DNA of 26,107 bases from positions 1 through 26,107 of the forward strand of contig JASHQP010000408.1 in the NCBI GenBank assembly GCA_030039095.1. Reading direction: 5' to 3'. The notes beneath the pieces are model-generated. The model saw nothing but the letters and a program-made list of their open reading frames with translations. It did no database searches and was not told the DNA's origin. The translations under genes were made by a program, and so were the position numbers. Source of the stretch: Streptosporangiaceae bacterium. GTDB taxonomy: Bacteria > Actinomycetota > Actinomycetes > Streptosporangiales > Streptosporangiaceae. How positions within the stretch are numbered: the first letter of the stretch is position 1; the number at the start of each line of letters is the position of its first letter. Positions 14,245 to 22,453 of this stretch are shown piece by piece.

Positions 14245-15671
14245 CACTTGCACTCCGCTATGCGGTCCGCTCGGACGTCGGGCTCCTCCGCGAGGGAAAC
14301 GAGGACTCGGCGTACGCGGGCCCGAACCTGCTCGCGATCGCCGACGGCATGGGCGGGCATGCCGCCGGCGAGGTCGCCAGCTCGGTAGCGATTTCCGCTC
14401 TCGCGCGCCTGGACACCGAACTTCCCCAGGACCAGATGCTCGAGGCGCTCGCCGCCGCTGTCGCGCAGGCCAACAACACGCTGCACGAGATGAGCATCGA
14501 GGACCCGTCGGTCGAGGGCATGGGCACGACCGTGACCGCCCTGCTCTGGTCCAACGGCACGATCGCGATCTGCCATATCGGCGACTCTCGCGCCTACCAG
14601 CTTCGCGACGGCGAACTCCGCCAGATCACGCGCGATCACACGCTCGTCCAGTCACTGGTGGACGACGGCAGGCTCAGCCCGGCTCAGGCCGCGATCCACC
14701 CGCAGCGGTCGCTGGTGATGCGCGCGCTGCAGAGCGGCACCGAGGCCGAGCCCGACCTGAGGCTGATCGAGGCCAAGGCCGGGGACAGATTCCTGCTGTG
14801 CTCGGACGGGCTTTCCGACGTGGTCAGCGAGACCACGCTGCGCGAGGTTCTGCTGACCGATACAGACCGGGACGACGCCGTGCGCGAGTTCATCAGGCTC
14901 GCCAACAACGGCGGCGGCCCCGACAACATCACCTGCATCGTCGCCGACGTGGTGGACAGCGGTGCCGAGCCGCTGACCGAGCAGGGCTCCATGGTGGTCG
15001 GCGCGGTGTCGAGCGGCGACAGCCAGCCCCGGCCGCACATCGACAGCCCGGCGGGACGCGCCCACCTGCTGACCCACGGCGGGTCACCGGCCACCGGCAT
15101 CACGGCGGTCGCCAAGCCCGTCGCGCCAGCCGTGGACGGCCAGCCAGCCAGCCGCGCCGAGCCGGAAGCGCAACACGTCTCGGACGCCGTCAGCCACCGG
15201 GCGCCGCGGCGGCGCTGGCCGGTCGTCACCACGATCCTGATCATCCTGGTGATCGTCATCGTCGGCGGCGGATACGCCGGATGGCGTTACACCCAGAGCC
15301 AGTACTACGTCGGCACCGACGGCACGCAGGTGATCATCTACCGCGGCGTCAACCAGAAGGTGCTCGGGATGAGCCTGTCCAGCGTGTACTCCAGGACCGG
15401 CATCAAGCTCTCCCAGGTTCCCGCGACCGACAAGCCGGCGGTCGTGAGCGCGACGGCCCCGGGCAGCCTGACCGACGCCCGGAAGACCGTCGCCAGCATC
15501 CGCCAGACGATCACCTGCAACACCTACGACGCCGCCTACGCCGACTGGCTCACGCACAAGCCCAAGCCGACGACCAAGAAGGTCGGCAAAAAGACAGTGA
15601 CCACGACGCCGCCGTACAAGCCGGCGCCGACGACGCCCAAGGGCTGCACCCCGCAAGGGACGGCCGGGTGA
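14241..15671 (+). CDS. pstP: PstP: PP2C-type Ser/Thr phosphatase
   Basis: The 476-residue integral membrane phosphatase reverses PknB-type phosphorylation. The cytosolic PP2C domain (1-240) has all metal-binding motifs: NEDS (Asp22), ADGMGGHAAGE (Asp35), GDSRAY, SDGLSD (Asp189) and GGPDNI (Asp228). A disordered juxtamembrane linker (about 240-325), one helix (about 328-347) and an extracellular region of about 125 residues (starting YTQSQYYVGTDG) follow. The exterior part has two Cys and ends in a Lys/Thr/Pro-rich tail. It is translationally coupled to fhaB (ATGA) and to rodA (GTGA). Confidence 0.97.
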   Translation: MTLALRYAVRSDVGLLREGNEDSAYAGPNLLAIADGMGGHAAGEVASSVAISALARLDTELPQDQMLEALAAAVAQANNTLHEMSIEDPSVEGMGTTVTALLWSNGTIAICHIGDSRAYQLRDGELRQITRDHTLVQSLVDDGRLSPAQAAIHPQRSLVMRALQSGTEAEPDLRLIEAKAGDRFLLCSDGLSDVVSETTLREVLLTDTDRDDAVREFIRLANNGGGPDNITCIVADVVDSGAEPLTEQGSMVVGAVSSGDSQPRPHIDSPAGRAHLLTHGGSPATGITAVAKPVAPAVDGQPASRAEPEAQHVSDAVSHRAPRRRWPVVTTILIILVIVIVGGGYAGWRYTQSQYYVGTDGTQVIIYRGVNQKVLGMSLSSVYSRTGIKLSQVPATDKPAVVSATAPGSLTDARKTVASIRQTITCNTYDAAYADWLTHKPKPTTKKVGKKTVTTTPPYKPAPTTPKGCTPQGTAG

Positions 15672-17137
15672 CGGCTATCTCGAGCCAGCCCGCAGCGCGG
15701 CCATCTGCCGGGGCGGCCGTGGCGATGCCGCGCGGCCGGCGCCGGACCGAGCTGCTCATGCTCGCGTTCGCCGTTGCCGTTGTGCTGTTCGCATACGCCA
15801 ATGTCGGGTTTGGCCTGAACGGGAAGATCCCCGCTGGCCTGGCCGAGTACGGGCTCGCGTTCGCGGCGATCATGCTCGTCGCGCACTTCGCCGTCAGGTG
15901 GCTCGCGCCGTGGGCCGACCCGCTGATGCTCCCGCTGGCCGCGCTGCTCAACGGCCTCGGCATCGTGATGATCTACCGGCTGCAGGAATCGGGACGCAGC
16001 GGCAACCCCGGAAATCAGATCAGCACGATCAGCTCGTCGACCACGGCCTCGCAAGTGATGTTCAGTGCGCTCGGCGTCGCCGCGTTCATCGCGGTGCTGT
16101 TCTTCATCCGCGAGGTGAGGGTGCTGCAGCGCTACACCTACACCCTCGGCGCCGTCGGCCTGATCCTGCTCGCCCTCCCGGCAGTTCCCGGTATGCCGAA
16201 CGCGGAGGTCCCCGGAACCGGTGCCAAGATCCAGATCGGCATCGGCGGCTTCACGATCCAGCCGGAGCAGTTCGCCGAGCTCGCGCTTGCCGTGTTCTTC
16301 GCCGGCTACCTGGTCGCCAAGCGTGACGTGCTGGCGCTGGCCGGCCGCAGGTTCCTGGGCATCGACCTGCCCCGGGCCCGGGACCTGGGCCCGGTGCTGA
16401 TCGCCTGGGGCGTCAGCCTGCTGCTGCTGGTCTTCGAGAGCGACATCGGGACCTCGGCGCTGTTCTTCGGCATGTTCGTCGCGATGATGTACATCGCCAC
16501 CCAGCGCACGTCGTGGCTGCTGATCGGCATCCTGCTGTTCATGGTCGGCGCGTACGCCGCCAGCAAGGTCTTCAGCCACGTCGGCGCGCGGTTCACCGAG
16601 TGGCTGCACCCGTTCACGGCGGCCAACGTTTTCTGCAACCCCACCCCCGCGGCGCACTGCGTGTCCTCGTACCAGCTTGTGCAGGGGCTGTACGGGATGG
16701 GCTTCGGCGGGATCCTCGGCACCGGGCTCGGGCACGGCCAGCCGTACTTCACCCCGCTGGTGCAGAGCGACTTCATCATGACCGCGTTCGGCGAGGAGCT
16801 GGGCCTGACCGGCCTGATGGCCATGCTGCTGATCTTCGGGCTGATGGTGCAGCGCGGCCTGCGGGCGGCGGTCGCTGTCCGCGACCCGTTCTCCAAGCTG
16901 CTGGCCGGCGGCCTGGCGTTCGCGATCGCGCTGCAGGTCTTCATCATCGTGGGGGGCGTGACCAGGCTGATCCCGCTGACCGGCATCACCACGCCGTTCC
17001 TTTCCCAGGGCGGTTCCTCGCTGCTGACGACGTGGGCTCTTGTCGCGCTGCTCATGCGGGTCAGTGACACCGCGCGGCGGCCGGCCCCGCAGCCGATTCA
17101 GGACGAGGGCATGACGCAGGTGGTGCGGGCCGGATGA
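15668..17137 (+). CDS. rodA: RodA/FtsW: SEDS peptidoglycan glycosyltransferase
   Basis: The 489-residue SEDS protein polymerises lipid II with its class B PBP partner, encoded next. After a cytosolic N-terminus (about 30 residues) there are 10 or more helices, and the family end SDFIMTAFGEELGLTG and ITTPFLSQGGSSLLTTW is intact. The large extracellular loop (about 310-345) is divergent: where rod-type SEDS proteins have DPxGxGYQ with the catalytic Asp, this one has NPTPAAHCVSSYQ and an earlier Cys (VFCNP). No Asp stands at that position by my alignment. GTG at 15668 overlaps the pstP stop in GTGA. The stop overlaps the pbpA start in ATGA (17134-17137). Confidence 0.94.
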   Translation: MTAISSQPAARPSAGAAVAMPRGRRRTELLMLAFAVAVVLFAYANVGFGLNGKIPAGLAEYGLAFAAIMLVAHFAVRWLAPWADPLMLPLAALLNGLGIVMIYRLQESGRSGNPGNQISTISSSTTASQVMFSALGVAAFIAVLFFIREVRVLQRYTYTLGAVGLILLALPAVPGMPNAEVPGTGAKIQIGIGGFTIQPEQFAELALAVFFAGYLVAKRDVLALAGRRFLGIDLPRARDLGPVLIAWGVSLLLLVFESDIGTSALFFGMFVAMMYIATQRTSWLLIGILLFMVGAYAASKVFSHVGARFTEWLHPFTAANVFCNPTPAAHCVSSYQLVQGLYGMGFGGILGTGLGHGQPYFTPLVQSDFIMTAFGEELGLTGLMAMLLIFGLMVQRGLRAAVAVRDPFSKLLAGGLAFAIALQVFIIVGGVTRLIPLTGITTPFLSQGGSSLLTTWALVALLMRVSDTARRPAPQPIQDEGMTQVVRAG

Positions 17138-18624
17138 ACCGCGCGCTGTTCCGGCTGTCCCTGGCCTGCCTGGTCATGTTCGGGCTGCTGCTGATCAACG
17201 TGAACTACGTGCAGGCGTTCGAGTCCAGCAGCCTGGCGGGCAAGCCCGGCAACGCCCGCACGTTCGATCAGCAGTTCGCCTACCAGCGCGGCTCGATCAT
17301 CGCCGCCGGCACCGGCGGGCCGCTGACGATCGCCGAGTCGCTCCCGAGCAAGGGGAGCACCTCGGGCAACACCATCTACCAGCGGCACTACCCGGATGGC
17401 GCCATGTACGCGCCGATCACCGGATACGACTCGATCTACGGCGCGACCGGGGTGGAGGCCGCCTACAGCAAGTACCTGAACGGCACGGCGCCCGGGCTGC
17501 AGGTGCAGAACCTGATCAGCCTGCTGTCCGGCAAGCCCAAGCAGGGAGCCACGGTCAACCTCACGGTCAGCCCCAAGGCGCAGCGGGCGGCGTACCAGGC
17601 ACTGCTGGACGACGGCGGGCACCAGGCGGGGGTCGTCGCGCTCAACCCGCGTACCGGCGCGATCCTGGCCATGGCCTCCGACCCGTCGTACGACCCGAAT
17701 CTGCTCACCACGCTCGACGGCACGAAGCTCAACAAGGTCGACAAGCGGCTGCTGGCCGACCCGTCGCAGCCGCTGCTGAACCGGGCCATCAACCAGACCT
17801 ACCCGCCCGGCTCCTCGTTCAAGATCATTACTAGCTCAGCGGGGTTCTCGACAGGCAAGGTGGCGGGCCCGCAGGCGACGATCGCCGCCCCGCAGCCGCT
17901 CAGGCTGCCCAACGGCAACCTGCTCAACAACGACGCCGATGAGGACTGCTTCGGCGGTCATCCCCAGGTCATCCAAGCGTTCCTGCTGTCCTGCAACACC
18001 GCGTTCGCGAACATGGGCATAAAGGTCGGCGGCCCCACGCTGCGGAGCTACGCGAACAAGTTCGGCTGGAACGACTCGAGCCTGACGATCCCGATGCAGG
18101 TATCGCCGAGTGTGATCCCGAAGATCACCGACCCGTCGTTCACCGCGATGTCCTCGATCGGCCAGTTCGACGACCAGGTGACCGCGCTGCAGGAAGCCAT
18201 GGACGCCGCGGCGATCGCCAACCATGGCACGATCATGAAGCCGTACCTGATGCAGTCGGTGCAGGGCCCGGACCTGACGACGATCGCCACCACCACCCCG
18301 TCGGTGCTGTCACAGGCGGTCACCTCGCAGGTGGCCAGCGACGTCGGCTCGATGATGGTTCAGGTGACCCAGAACCCCGACGGCACCGCCTACCAGACCG
18401 CCGGGCCGCCCGCCGTGGGCAGCCTGGTCATCGCGGGCAAGACCGGCACCGCGGAGAACACCGTCAGCGGCGCGGGCCTCGACGACGCGGTGTTCACCTG
18501 CTACGCGCCCGCCAGCAACCCGCAGATAGCGGTCGGGGTCATCGTCAAGGGCGGCGGCTTCGGCGCCGATGCCGCGGCACCGATCGCTGTCAAGATCATC
18601 GAAGCTTACCTGGGGGTGCACTGA
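17134..18624 (+). CDS. pbpA: PbpA: class B penicillin-binding protein
   Basis: The 496-residue transpeptidase has a single N-terminal membrane anchor (about 5-27), a pedestal domain (about 35-150, with YQRGSI) and a transpeptidase domain (about 160-496). The catalytic motifs are SSFK (Ser227, Lys230), SCN (286-288) and KTG (436-438). It cross-links peptidoglycan as partner of RodA and in mycobacteria is a target of PknB. The length is close to M. tuberculosis PbpA (491). The ATG is coupled to the rodA stop. The stop TGA (18622-18624) overlaps a possible ATG of a 42-codon ORF. Confidence 0.96.
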   Translation: MNRALFRLSLACLVMFGLLLINVNYVQAFESSSLAGKPGNARTFDQQFAYQRGSIIAAGTGGPLTIAESLPSKGSTSGNTIYQRHYPDGAMYAPITGYDSIYGATGVEAAYSKYLNGTAPGLQVQNLISLLSGKPKQGATVNLTVSPKAQRAAYQALLDDGGHQAGVVALNPRTGAILAMASDPSYDPNLLTTLDGTKLNKVDKRLLADPSQPLLNRAINQTYPPGSSFKIITSSAGFSTGKVAGPQATIAAPQPLRLPNGNLLNNDADEDCFGGHPQVIQAFLLSCNTAFANMGIKVGGPTLRSYANKFGWNDSSLTIPMQVSPSVIPKITDPSFTAMSSIGQFDDQVTALQEAMDAAAIANHGTIMKPYLMQSVQGPDLTTIATTTPSVLSQAVTSQVASDVGSMMVQVTQNPDGTAYQTAGPPAVGSLVIAGKTGTAENTVSGAGLDDAVFTCYAPASNPQIAVGVIVKGGGFGADAAAPIAVKIIEAYLGVH

Positions 18625-18752
18625 TGAGCCTCTTTCATCCCCATGACTGGCCGCATACCCTGAGCGCGACGTCGCCGGACGAAAAGGTTCATTGCCCGGT
18701 CGGATTCAGACAGAAATCTACGCAGGGCGGTAACGCAAAGTGCGAGACATGA
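18624..18752 (+). CDS. Possible 42-codon ORF bridging pbpA and pknB
   Basis: An ATG at 18624-18626 shares one base with the pbpA stop (TGATG) and has a GGGGG stretch 7 bases upstream. The frame is open for 42 codons and its TGA (18750-18752) overlaps the pknB ATG (ATGA). The peptide begins MSLFHPHDWPHTLSATSPDE and contains two Cys. It matches no family I know and has no membrane segment. About two thirds of its third positions are G/C, below the neighbouring genes, so it may be only a leader or internal-promoter region. The stop-start geometry is the same as every other junction in this operon, which is why it is listed. Confidence 0.3.
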   Translation: MSLFHPHDWPHTLSATSPDEKVHCPVGFRQKSTQGGNAKCET

Positions 18753-20539
18753 CTCAGCCGAGGCTTCTCGGCGGCCGGTACGAACTCGACGGGGTCGTCG
18801 GGCGCGGCGGCATGGCCGAGGTCTACCGCGCCCGCGACATCCGTCTCGATCGCATCGTCGCGGTGAAGACGCTCCGCGACGACCTGGCACGCGACCAGAC
18901 CTTCCAGGCCAGGTTCCGGCGCGAGGCCCAGTCCGCCGCGTCGCTCAACCACCCGAGCATCGTGGCGGTGTACGACACCGGGGAAGACATGGTCGGCCAC
19001 ACCCCGGTTCCCTACATCGTGATGGAGTACGTCGACGGCAGGACGCTGCGGGACCTGCTGCGAGACGACCGGCGGCTGCTGCCGGAGCGGGCGCTCGAGA
19101 TCACCGACGGGGTGCTGCGCGCGCTGGACTACAGCCACCGCAACGGCATCGTGCACCGGGACATCAAGCCCGGCAACGTGATGCTGACCAGGACCGGCGA
19201 CGTCAAGGTGATGGACTTCGGCATCGCCAGGGCGGTCAGCGACGCGCAGGCCACGATGACGCAGACGGCGCAGGTCATCGGCACCGCGCAGTACCTGTCG
19301 CCGGAGCAGGCCCGGGGCGAGCGCGTGGATGCCCGCAGCGACCTGTACTCCACCGGATGCCTGCTCTACGAGCTGCTGACCGGCCGGCCGCCGTTCACCG
19401 GCGACTCGCCGGTGGCGATCGCCTACCAGCACGTGCGGGAGAACCCGGTCCCGCCGTCGCGGGTGGACCCGGAGATCCCGCCGTGGGCGGACTCGATCGT
19501 GCTCAAGGCCATGGCCAAGGACCCTGGGGACCGCTACCAGTCGGCCGGGGAGATGCGCAACGACATCCAGCGCGCGCTTCAGGGCATGCCGGTCGCCGCG
19601 CCGACCCGGTTCGACTCGTACCAGGGCACCCGGCGGATGGGGCAGCAGACCCAGATGGCCGGGCCGACCAGCGCGATCCCGCCGTACGACTACGGGCCGG
19701 AGGATGACCGGCCCGGCGGCAGGAAGAAGTGGCCGTGGATCGTGGCCGCCCTAGCGGCCGTGGCCGTCATCGCGGGGCTGATCTGGGGCTTCAACTACGT
19801 CTCGAGCAGCGGTGGCAACATCGCGGTGCCGAACGTCGTCGGCGAAACCCAGGCGCAGGCCCAGAAGGAGATCGTGCAGGCGGGCCTCGTGCCTTCGGTC
19901 GTGGACAAGGCCTCGAGCAGCGTGCACAAGGGCAACGTGATCAGCACCAGCCCGCCGTTCGGTACCAAGCTGGCCAAGAACGCCACCGTCAAGCTGTTCG
20001 TGTCGGCCGGCCCTGCTTCGGTGAAGGTGCCGAACGTGGTCGGCGAGAACGAGAACGCGGCCACGAGCCAGCTGGAGAACGCGGGATTCCAGGTGAGCGA
20101 GAAATCGCAGCCGAACTCCACAGCGCCGCAGGGCCAGGTGGTCAGCCAGAGCCCGAAGGGCGGCACCGCGGTGAGCAAGGGCGCCCTGATCACGATCTAC
20201 GTCTCCGGTGGCGGCACCCAGGTGCCGTCGGTGATTGGCGACCCGGTGGCCACGGCCCAGCAGATCCTGGCCGGAGCCGGATTCAGCGTGGTGACCAAGA
20301 CCGTGCAGGGACCGGCCGGGTCGACGCCGGGGAACGTGTTCGAGCAGAACCCGAGCAGCGGCACGCAGCCGACGGGCTCCACGGTGACGATCTTCGTGGC
20401 GGCGCAGCAGACATCCTCGCCGAGCCCGTCGACGAGCCCGTCGCCGTCGCCATCCTCGTCGCCGAGCCCGACCGCCTCGGCGAATCCAGGCTTTAGAATT
20501 TTCCCAGGAGGATTCCGCAGTGCCCAAGTCACGCGTTAG
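18749..20539 (+). CDS. pknB: PknB: PASTA-domain Ser/Thr kinase
   Basis: The 596-residue transmembrane kinase senses muropeptides or lipid II and phosphorylates growth proteins. The kinase domain (about 10-275) has GRGGMAEVY, AVK (Lys40), HRDIKPGN (Asp138), DFG (Asp156) and the activation loop TMTQTAQVIGTAQYLSPEQ with Thr171 and Thr173, at the positions known in M. tuberculosis PknB. One helix (about 329-350) and three PASTA repeats (about 357-555) follow; mycobacterial PknB has four. A Ser/Pro-rich tail of about 25 residues and a final FRIFPGGFRSAQVTR segment come last; the latter is read through the crgA ribosome-binding site. ATG at 18749 fits the family N-terminus (GTG at 18740 is the alternative). 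No pknA lies before it. Confidence 0.96.
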   Translation: MTQPRLLGGRYELDGVVGRGGMAEVYRARDIRLDRIVAVKTLRDDLARDQTFQARFRREAQSAASLNHPSIVAVYDTGEDMVGHTPVPYIVMEYVDGRTLRDLLRDDRRLLPERALEITDGVLRALDYSHRNGIVHRDIKPGNVMLTRTGDVKVMDFGIARAVSDAQATMTQTAQVIGTAQYLSPEQARGERVDARSDLYSTGCLLYELLTGRPPFTGDSPVAIAYQHVRENPVPPSRVDPEIPPWADSIVLKAMAKDPGDRYQSAGEMRNDIQRALQGMPVAAPTRFDSYQGTRRMGQQTQMAGPTSAIPPYDYGPEDDRPGGRKKWPWIVAALAAVAVIAGLIWGFNYVSSSGGNIAVPNVVGETQAQAQKEIVQAGLVPSVVDKASSSVHKGNVISTSPPFGTKLAKNATVKLFVSAGPASVKVPNVVGENENAATSQLENAGFQVSEKSQPNSTAPQGQVVSQSPKGGTAVSKGALITIYVSGGGTQVPSVIGDPVATAQQILAGAGFSVVTKTVQGPAGSTPGNVFEQNPSSGTQPTGSTVTIFVAAQQTSSPSPSTSPSPSPSSSPSPTASANPGFRIFPGGFRSAQVTR

Positions 20540-20768
20540 AACGAAGGCGGTCTACACACCGCCGCCGAGGACATCCAAGTCCAAGGCCAGCCCGCGCTGG
20601 CTGGTCCCGGCAATGCTGGGCTGCCTGCTGCTGGGCCTGGCCTGGATCGCGCTGTTCTACATCACCGGGGGCAGCACGCCGGTGCAGAGCCCGATGGGCG
20701 ACTGGAACCTGGTCATCGGTTTCGGTTTCATCATCGCCGGGGTGGGGCTGTCCACCAAGTGGCGCTGA
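20520..20768 (+). CDS. crgA: CrgA: cell division protein
   Basis: The 82-residue CrgA begins MPKSRVRTKAVYTPPP, has two membrane helices (about 27-47 and 61-79) and ends KWR, all family features. It is a divisome/septation regulator that interacts with FtsZ, FtsQ, FtsI and PBPs and affects sporulation septation in Streptomyces. GTG at 20520 has a perfect AGGAGG (20506-20511) 8 bases upstream. The gene overlaps pknB by 20 bases in another frame. TAGAAT at 20494-20499 resembles a -10 box, but a start from there would remove the ribosome-binding site, so expression from the operon is more likely. Confidence 0.95.
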   Translation: MPKSRVRTKAVYTPPPRTSKSKASPRWLVPAMLGCLLLGLAWIALFYITGGSTPVQSPMGDWNLVIGFGFIIAGVGLSTKWR

Positions 20769-20772
20769 CCCG

Positions 20773-20796
20773 CCGAATCACATCGCGGTGATTCGG
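20773..20796. terminator. Perfect 9-bp hairpin between crgA and the rhomboid gene
   Basis: CCGAATCAC (20773-20781) and GTGATTCGG (20788-20796) form a perfect 9-bp stem with a 6-base loop, 4 bases after the crgA stop region. There is no T-tract, as is common in actinobacteria. Because the genes converge, it could end both transcripts. Confidence 0.65.
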
Positions 20797-20805
20797 TACA
20801 CACCG

Positions 20806-20831
20806 TCATCCACAGGCTGTGCATAAGCCTG
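20806..20831. promoter_or_regulatory. Inverted DnaA-box-like pair and second hairpin
   Basis: TCATCCACA (20806-20814) and TGTGCATAA (20818-20826, reverse TTATGCACA) each differ by one base from the DnaA box TTATCCACA and face each other across 3 bases. Overlapping them, CAGGCT (20813-20818) and AGCCTG (20826-20831) form a 6-bp stem with a 7-base loop that could serve as the terminator of the minus-strand rhomboid gene. The DnaA reading is speculative. Confidence 0.35.
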
Positions 20832-20839
20832 CTGGCTGG

Positions 20840-21742
20840 CTAGCTGAGCGCCGTCGCGGCGAGTTCGTGGTTGCGCGCGAGGAGCGCCAGGACCAGGATC
20901 GCCAGCACCACGATGGTCGCACCGCCCTGGATCAGCGCCCGGTTGGTGCGCGGCGCGTAGGCGTACGCGGCGGTCAGCAGCCCGCCGGCCAGGATCCCGC
21001 CCACGTGTGCCTGCCAGGCGATGCCGGGCACCACAAAACCGATCACCAGGTTCAGCACCACGACGGTGACGATCCACCTGCTGTCCAGGCGCAGCCGCCT
21101 CGCCACCACGAACCAGGCGCCGAACAGGCCGAAGATCGCACCTGAGGCGCCGAGCGCCTCCACGTTCGGGGGGCCGATCAGGTAGAACATCACCGAGCCG
21201 CCGATGGCGCTGACCAGGTAGACGGTGAGATAGCGCATATGGCCGAGCAGCCGCTCGAGCGCCGGGCCGACGAGGATCAGCGCCCACATGTTGAACGCGA
21301 TGTCCAGCGGGCCGAGGCCGCTCAGGCCGGGCGGCGGCAGGAACGCGGAGGTCAGCAGCCGGTACCACTGCCCCTGTGACACGCCCTGCAGCGGGCCGCC
21401 GGGCACGATCTCGGCCCGCCCGAGCATCGCCCAGTCGTTCGCGATGCTCGGGTGCGCCAGCTCCACGAGGTAGAGCAGCACGTTGATGGCGACCAGGGCC
21501 CAGGTGACCACGGCGCCGGCGGCCGGCCGGCCGCCGAACACCGCGCCCGGACTGCGGGCGCCACGGTTTCCCTCCCGCACGCAGTCAACGCACTGCTGGC
21601 CGACCGCGGCGGACCGGAGGCAGTCCGGGCAGGCGGGCCGGCCGCACCGGACACAGGACACGTAGGTTTCCCTGCCCTGATGCCGGTAGCAGGTAGGTAC
21701 GCTCGTGCCCTGGTCCGCTGGTGAGCCTGGGGGGGTGGCCAC
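20840..21742 (-). CDS. Rhomboid-family protein with N-terminal zinc finger
   Basis: The 300-residue product has an N-terminal cytosolic zinc-finger region (C18, H21, C30, C33, C38, C41, C51, C54; B-box-like), as in many actinobacterial rhomboids, then six or seven membrane helices. The Ser-His dyad of intramembrane serine proteases is present: GASGAIFG (Ser200) and HVGGILAGG (His246). The oxyanion-side motif, normally HxxxN with an earlier His, reads LDIAFNMWAL (Asp197 replaces His, Asn201 kept) and is preceded by a Pro/Gly insert. Activity is therefore plausible but unproven. GTG at 21740-21742 is chosen for GGGGA 6 bases upstream. It begins 10 bases after the ppiA stop and is probably in one operon with it. 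Confidence 0.9.
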   Translation of the reverse strand: MATPPGSPADQGTSVPTCYRHQGRETYVSCVRCGRPACPDCLRSAAVGQQCVDCVREGNRGARSPGAVFGGRPAAGAVVTWALVAINVLLYLVELAHPSIANDWAMLGRAEIVPGGPLQGVSQGQWYRLLTSAFLPPPGLSGLGPLDIAFNMWALILVGPALERLLGHMRYLTVYLVSAIGGSVMFYLIGPPNVEALGASGAIFGLFGAWFVVARRLRLDSRWIVTVVVLNLVIGFVVPGIAWQAHVGGILAGGLLTAAYAYAPRTNRALIQGGATIVVLAILVLALLARNHELAATALS

Positions 21743-21752
21743 CGCCAGTCCC

Positions 21753-22295
21753 CTATCCCGCTGTTTCCCCGGCGCCCGACGGCCCCTCGATCGAGACCGA
21801 TTCGAGCACCACATCCTGCACCGGACGATCGTTCCGGCCGGTCTGCACCTTGCTGATCCGGTCGACGACGTCAGCGCCGTCGATGACCTCACCGAAGATC
21901 GTGTGCTTGCCGTTCAGGTGGGGCGTTGGCACGACCGTGATGAAGAACTGCGAGCCGTTCGTGCCCGGGCCGGCATTCGCCATGGCCAGCAGGTACGGCC
22001 GGTCGAACCTGAGGTCGGGATGGATCTCGTCGGCGAACTTGTAGCCCGGGCCGCCGGTCCCCGTGCCGAGCGGGTCTCCGCCCTGGATCATGAACTGGGG
22101 GATCACGCGGTGGAAGACGGTGCCGTCGTAGAGCTTGCCCGTGGTGGCCTGGCGGGTCCGCGGGTCGGTCCACTCGCGTGAGCCCTCGGCGAGCTCGGCG
22201 AAATTCCGCACGGTCTTCGGCGCATGGTCGGGGAACAGCCGGACGACGACAGTTCCCTGGCTGGTCCGCAGCGTCGCGGTGAGCGTGTTAGTCAT
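21753..22295 (-). CDS. ppiA: Cyclophilin-type peptidyl-prolyl cis-trans isomerase
   Basis: The 180-residue cytosolic cyclophilin has the active-site segments [30 protein letters not shown] and [12 protein letters not shown], including the catalytic Arg in FHRV. It lacks a signal peptide. The insert [15 protein letters not shown] between the first strands is typical of the actinobacterial PpiA close to oriC (M. tuberculosis Rv0009). ATG at 22293-22295 is preceded by GAGG at 9 bases; the ATG three codons earlier has no ribosome-binding site. It leads a two-gene operon with the rhomboid. Confidence 0.97.
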   Translation of the reverse strand: MTNTLTATLRTSQGTVVVRLFPDHAPKTVRNFAELAEGSREWTDPRTRQATTGKLYDGTVFHRVIPQFMIQGGDPLGTGTGGPGYKFADEIHPDLRFDRPYLLAMANAGPGTNGSQFFITVVPTPHLNGKHTIFGEVIDGADVVDRISKVQTGRNDRPVQDVVLESVSIEGPSGAGETAG

Positions 22296-22316
22296 GGAAA
22301 GCATCCTCGCATGGCC

Positions 22317-22345
22317 AGACTATTGCTCCGGCCGCTGTGAGTGAA
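22317..22345 (-). promoter_or_regulatory. Candidate ppiA promoter
   Basis: On the minus strand TTCACT (22340-22345) and TAGTCT (22317-22322) are 17 bases apart, and transcription would start about 14 bases before the ppiA ATG, just upstream of its GAGG. Confidence 0.5.
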
Positions 22346-22453
22346 CCGGTCAGGCCTCCGCGCAGCCCCCGGCCCGCCGACGATCCAGCCGATAACGGTT
22401 GACCTGCGCACCCGGGGGAAGTGTGTCAGGCGGGAAAGACTCTTGGAGGTTCG

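Noticed and set aside
14213..15667. Upstream extension of the rodA frame by about 485 codons
   Set aside because: It overlaps the well-supported pstP gene in another frame; the GTG at 15668 gives the normal SEDS N-terminus.
20494..20499. TAGAAT as a separate crgA promoter
   Set aside because: Transcription would begin at or after the AGGAGG, removing the ribosome-binding site, and no -35 is visible.
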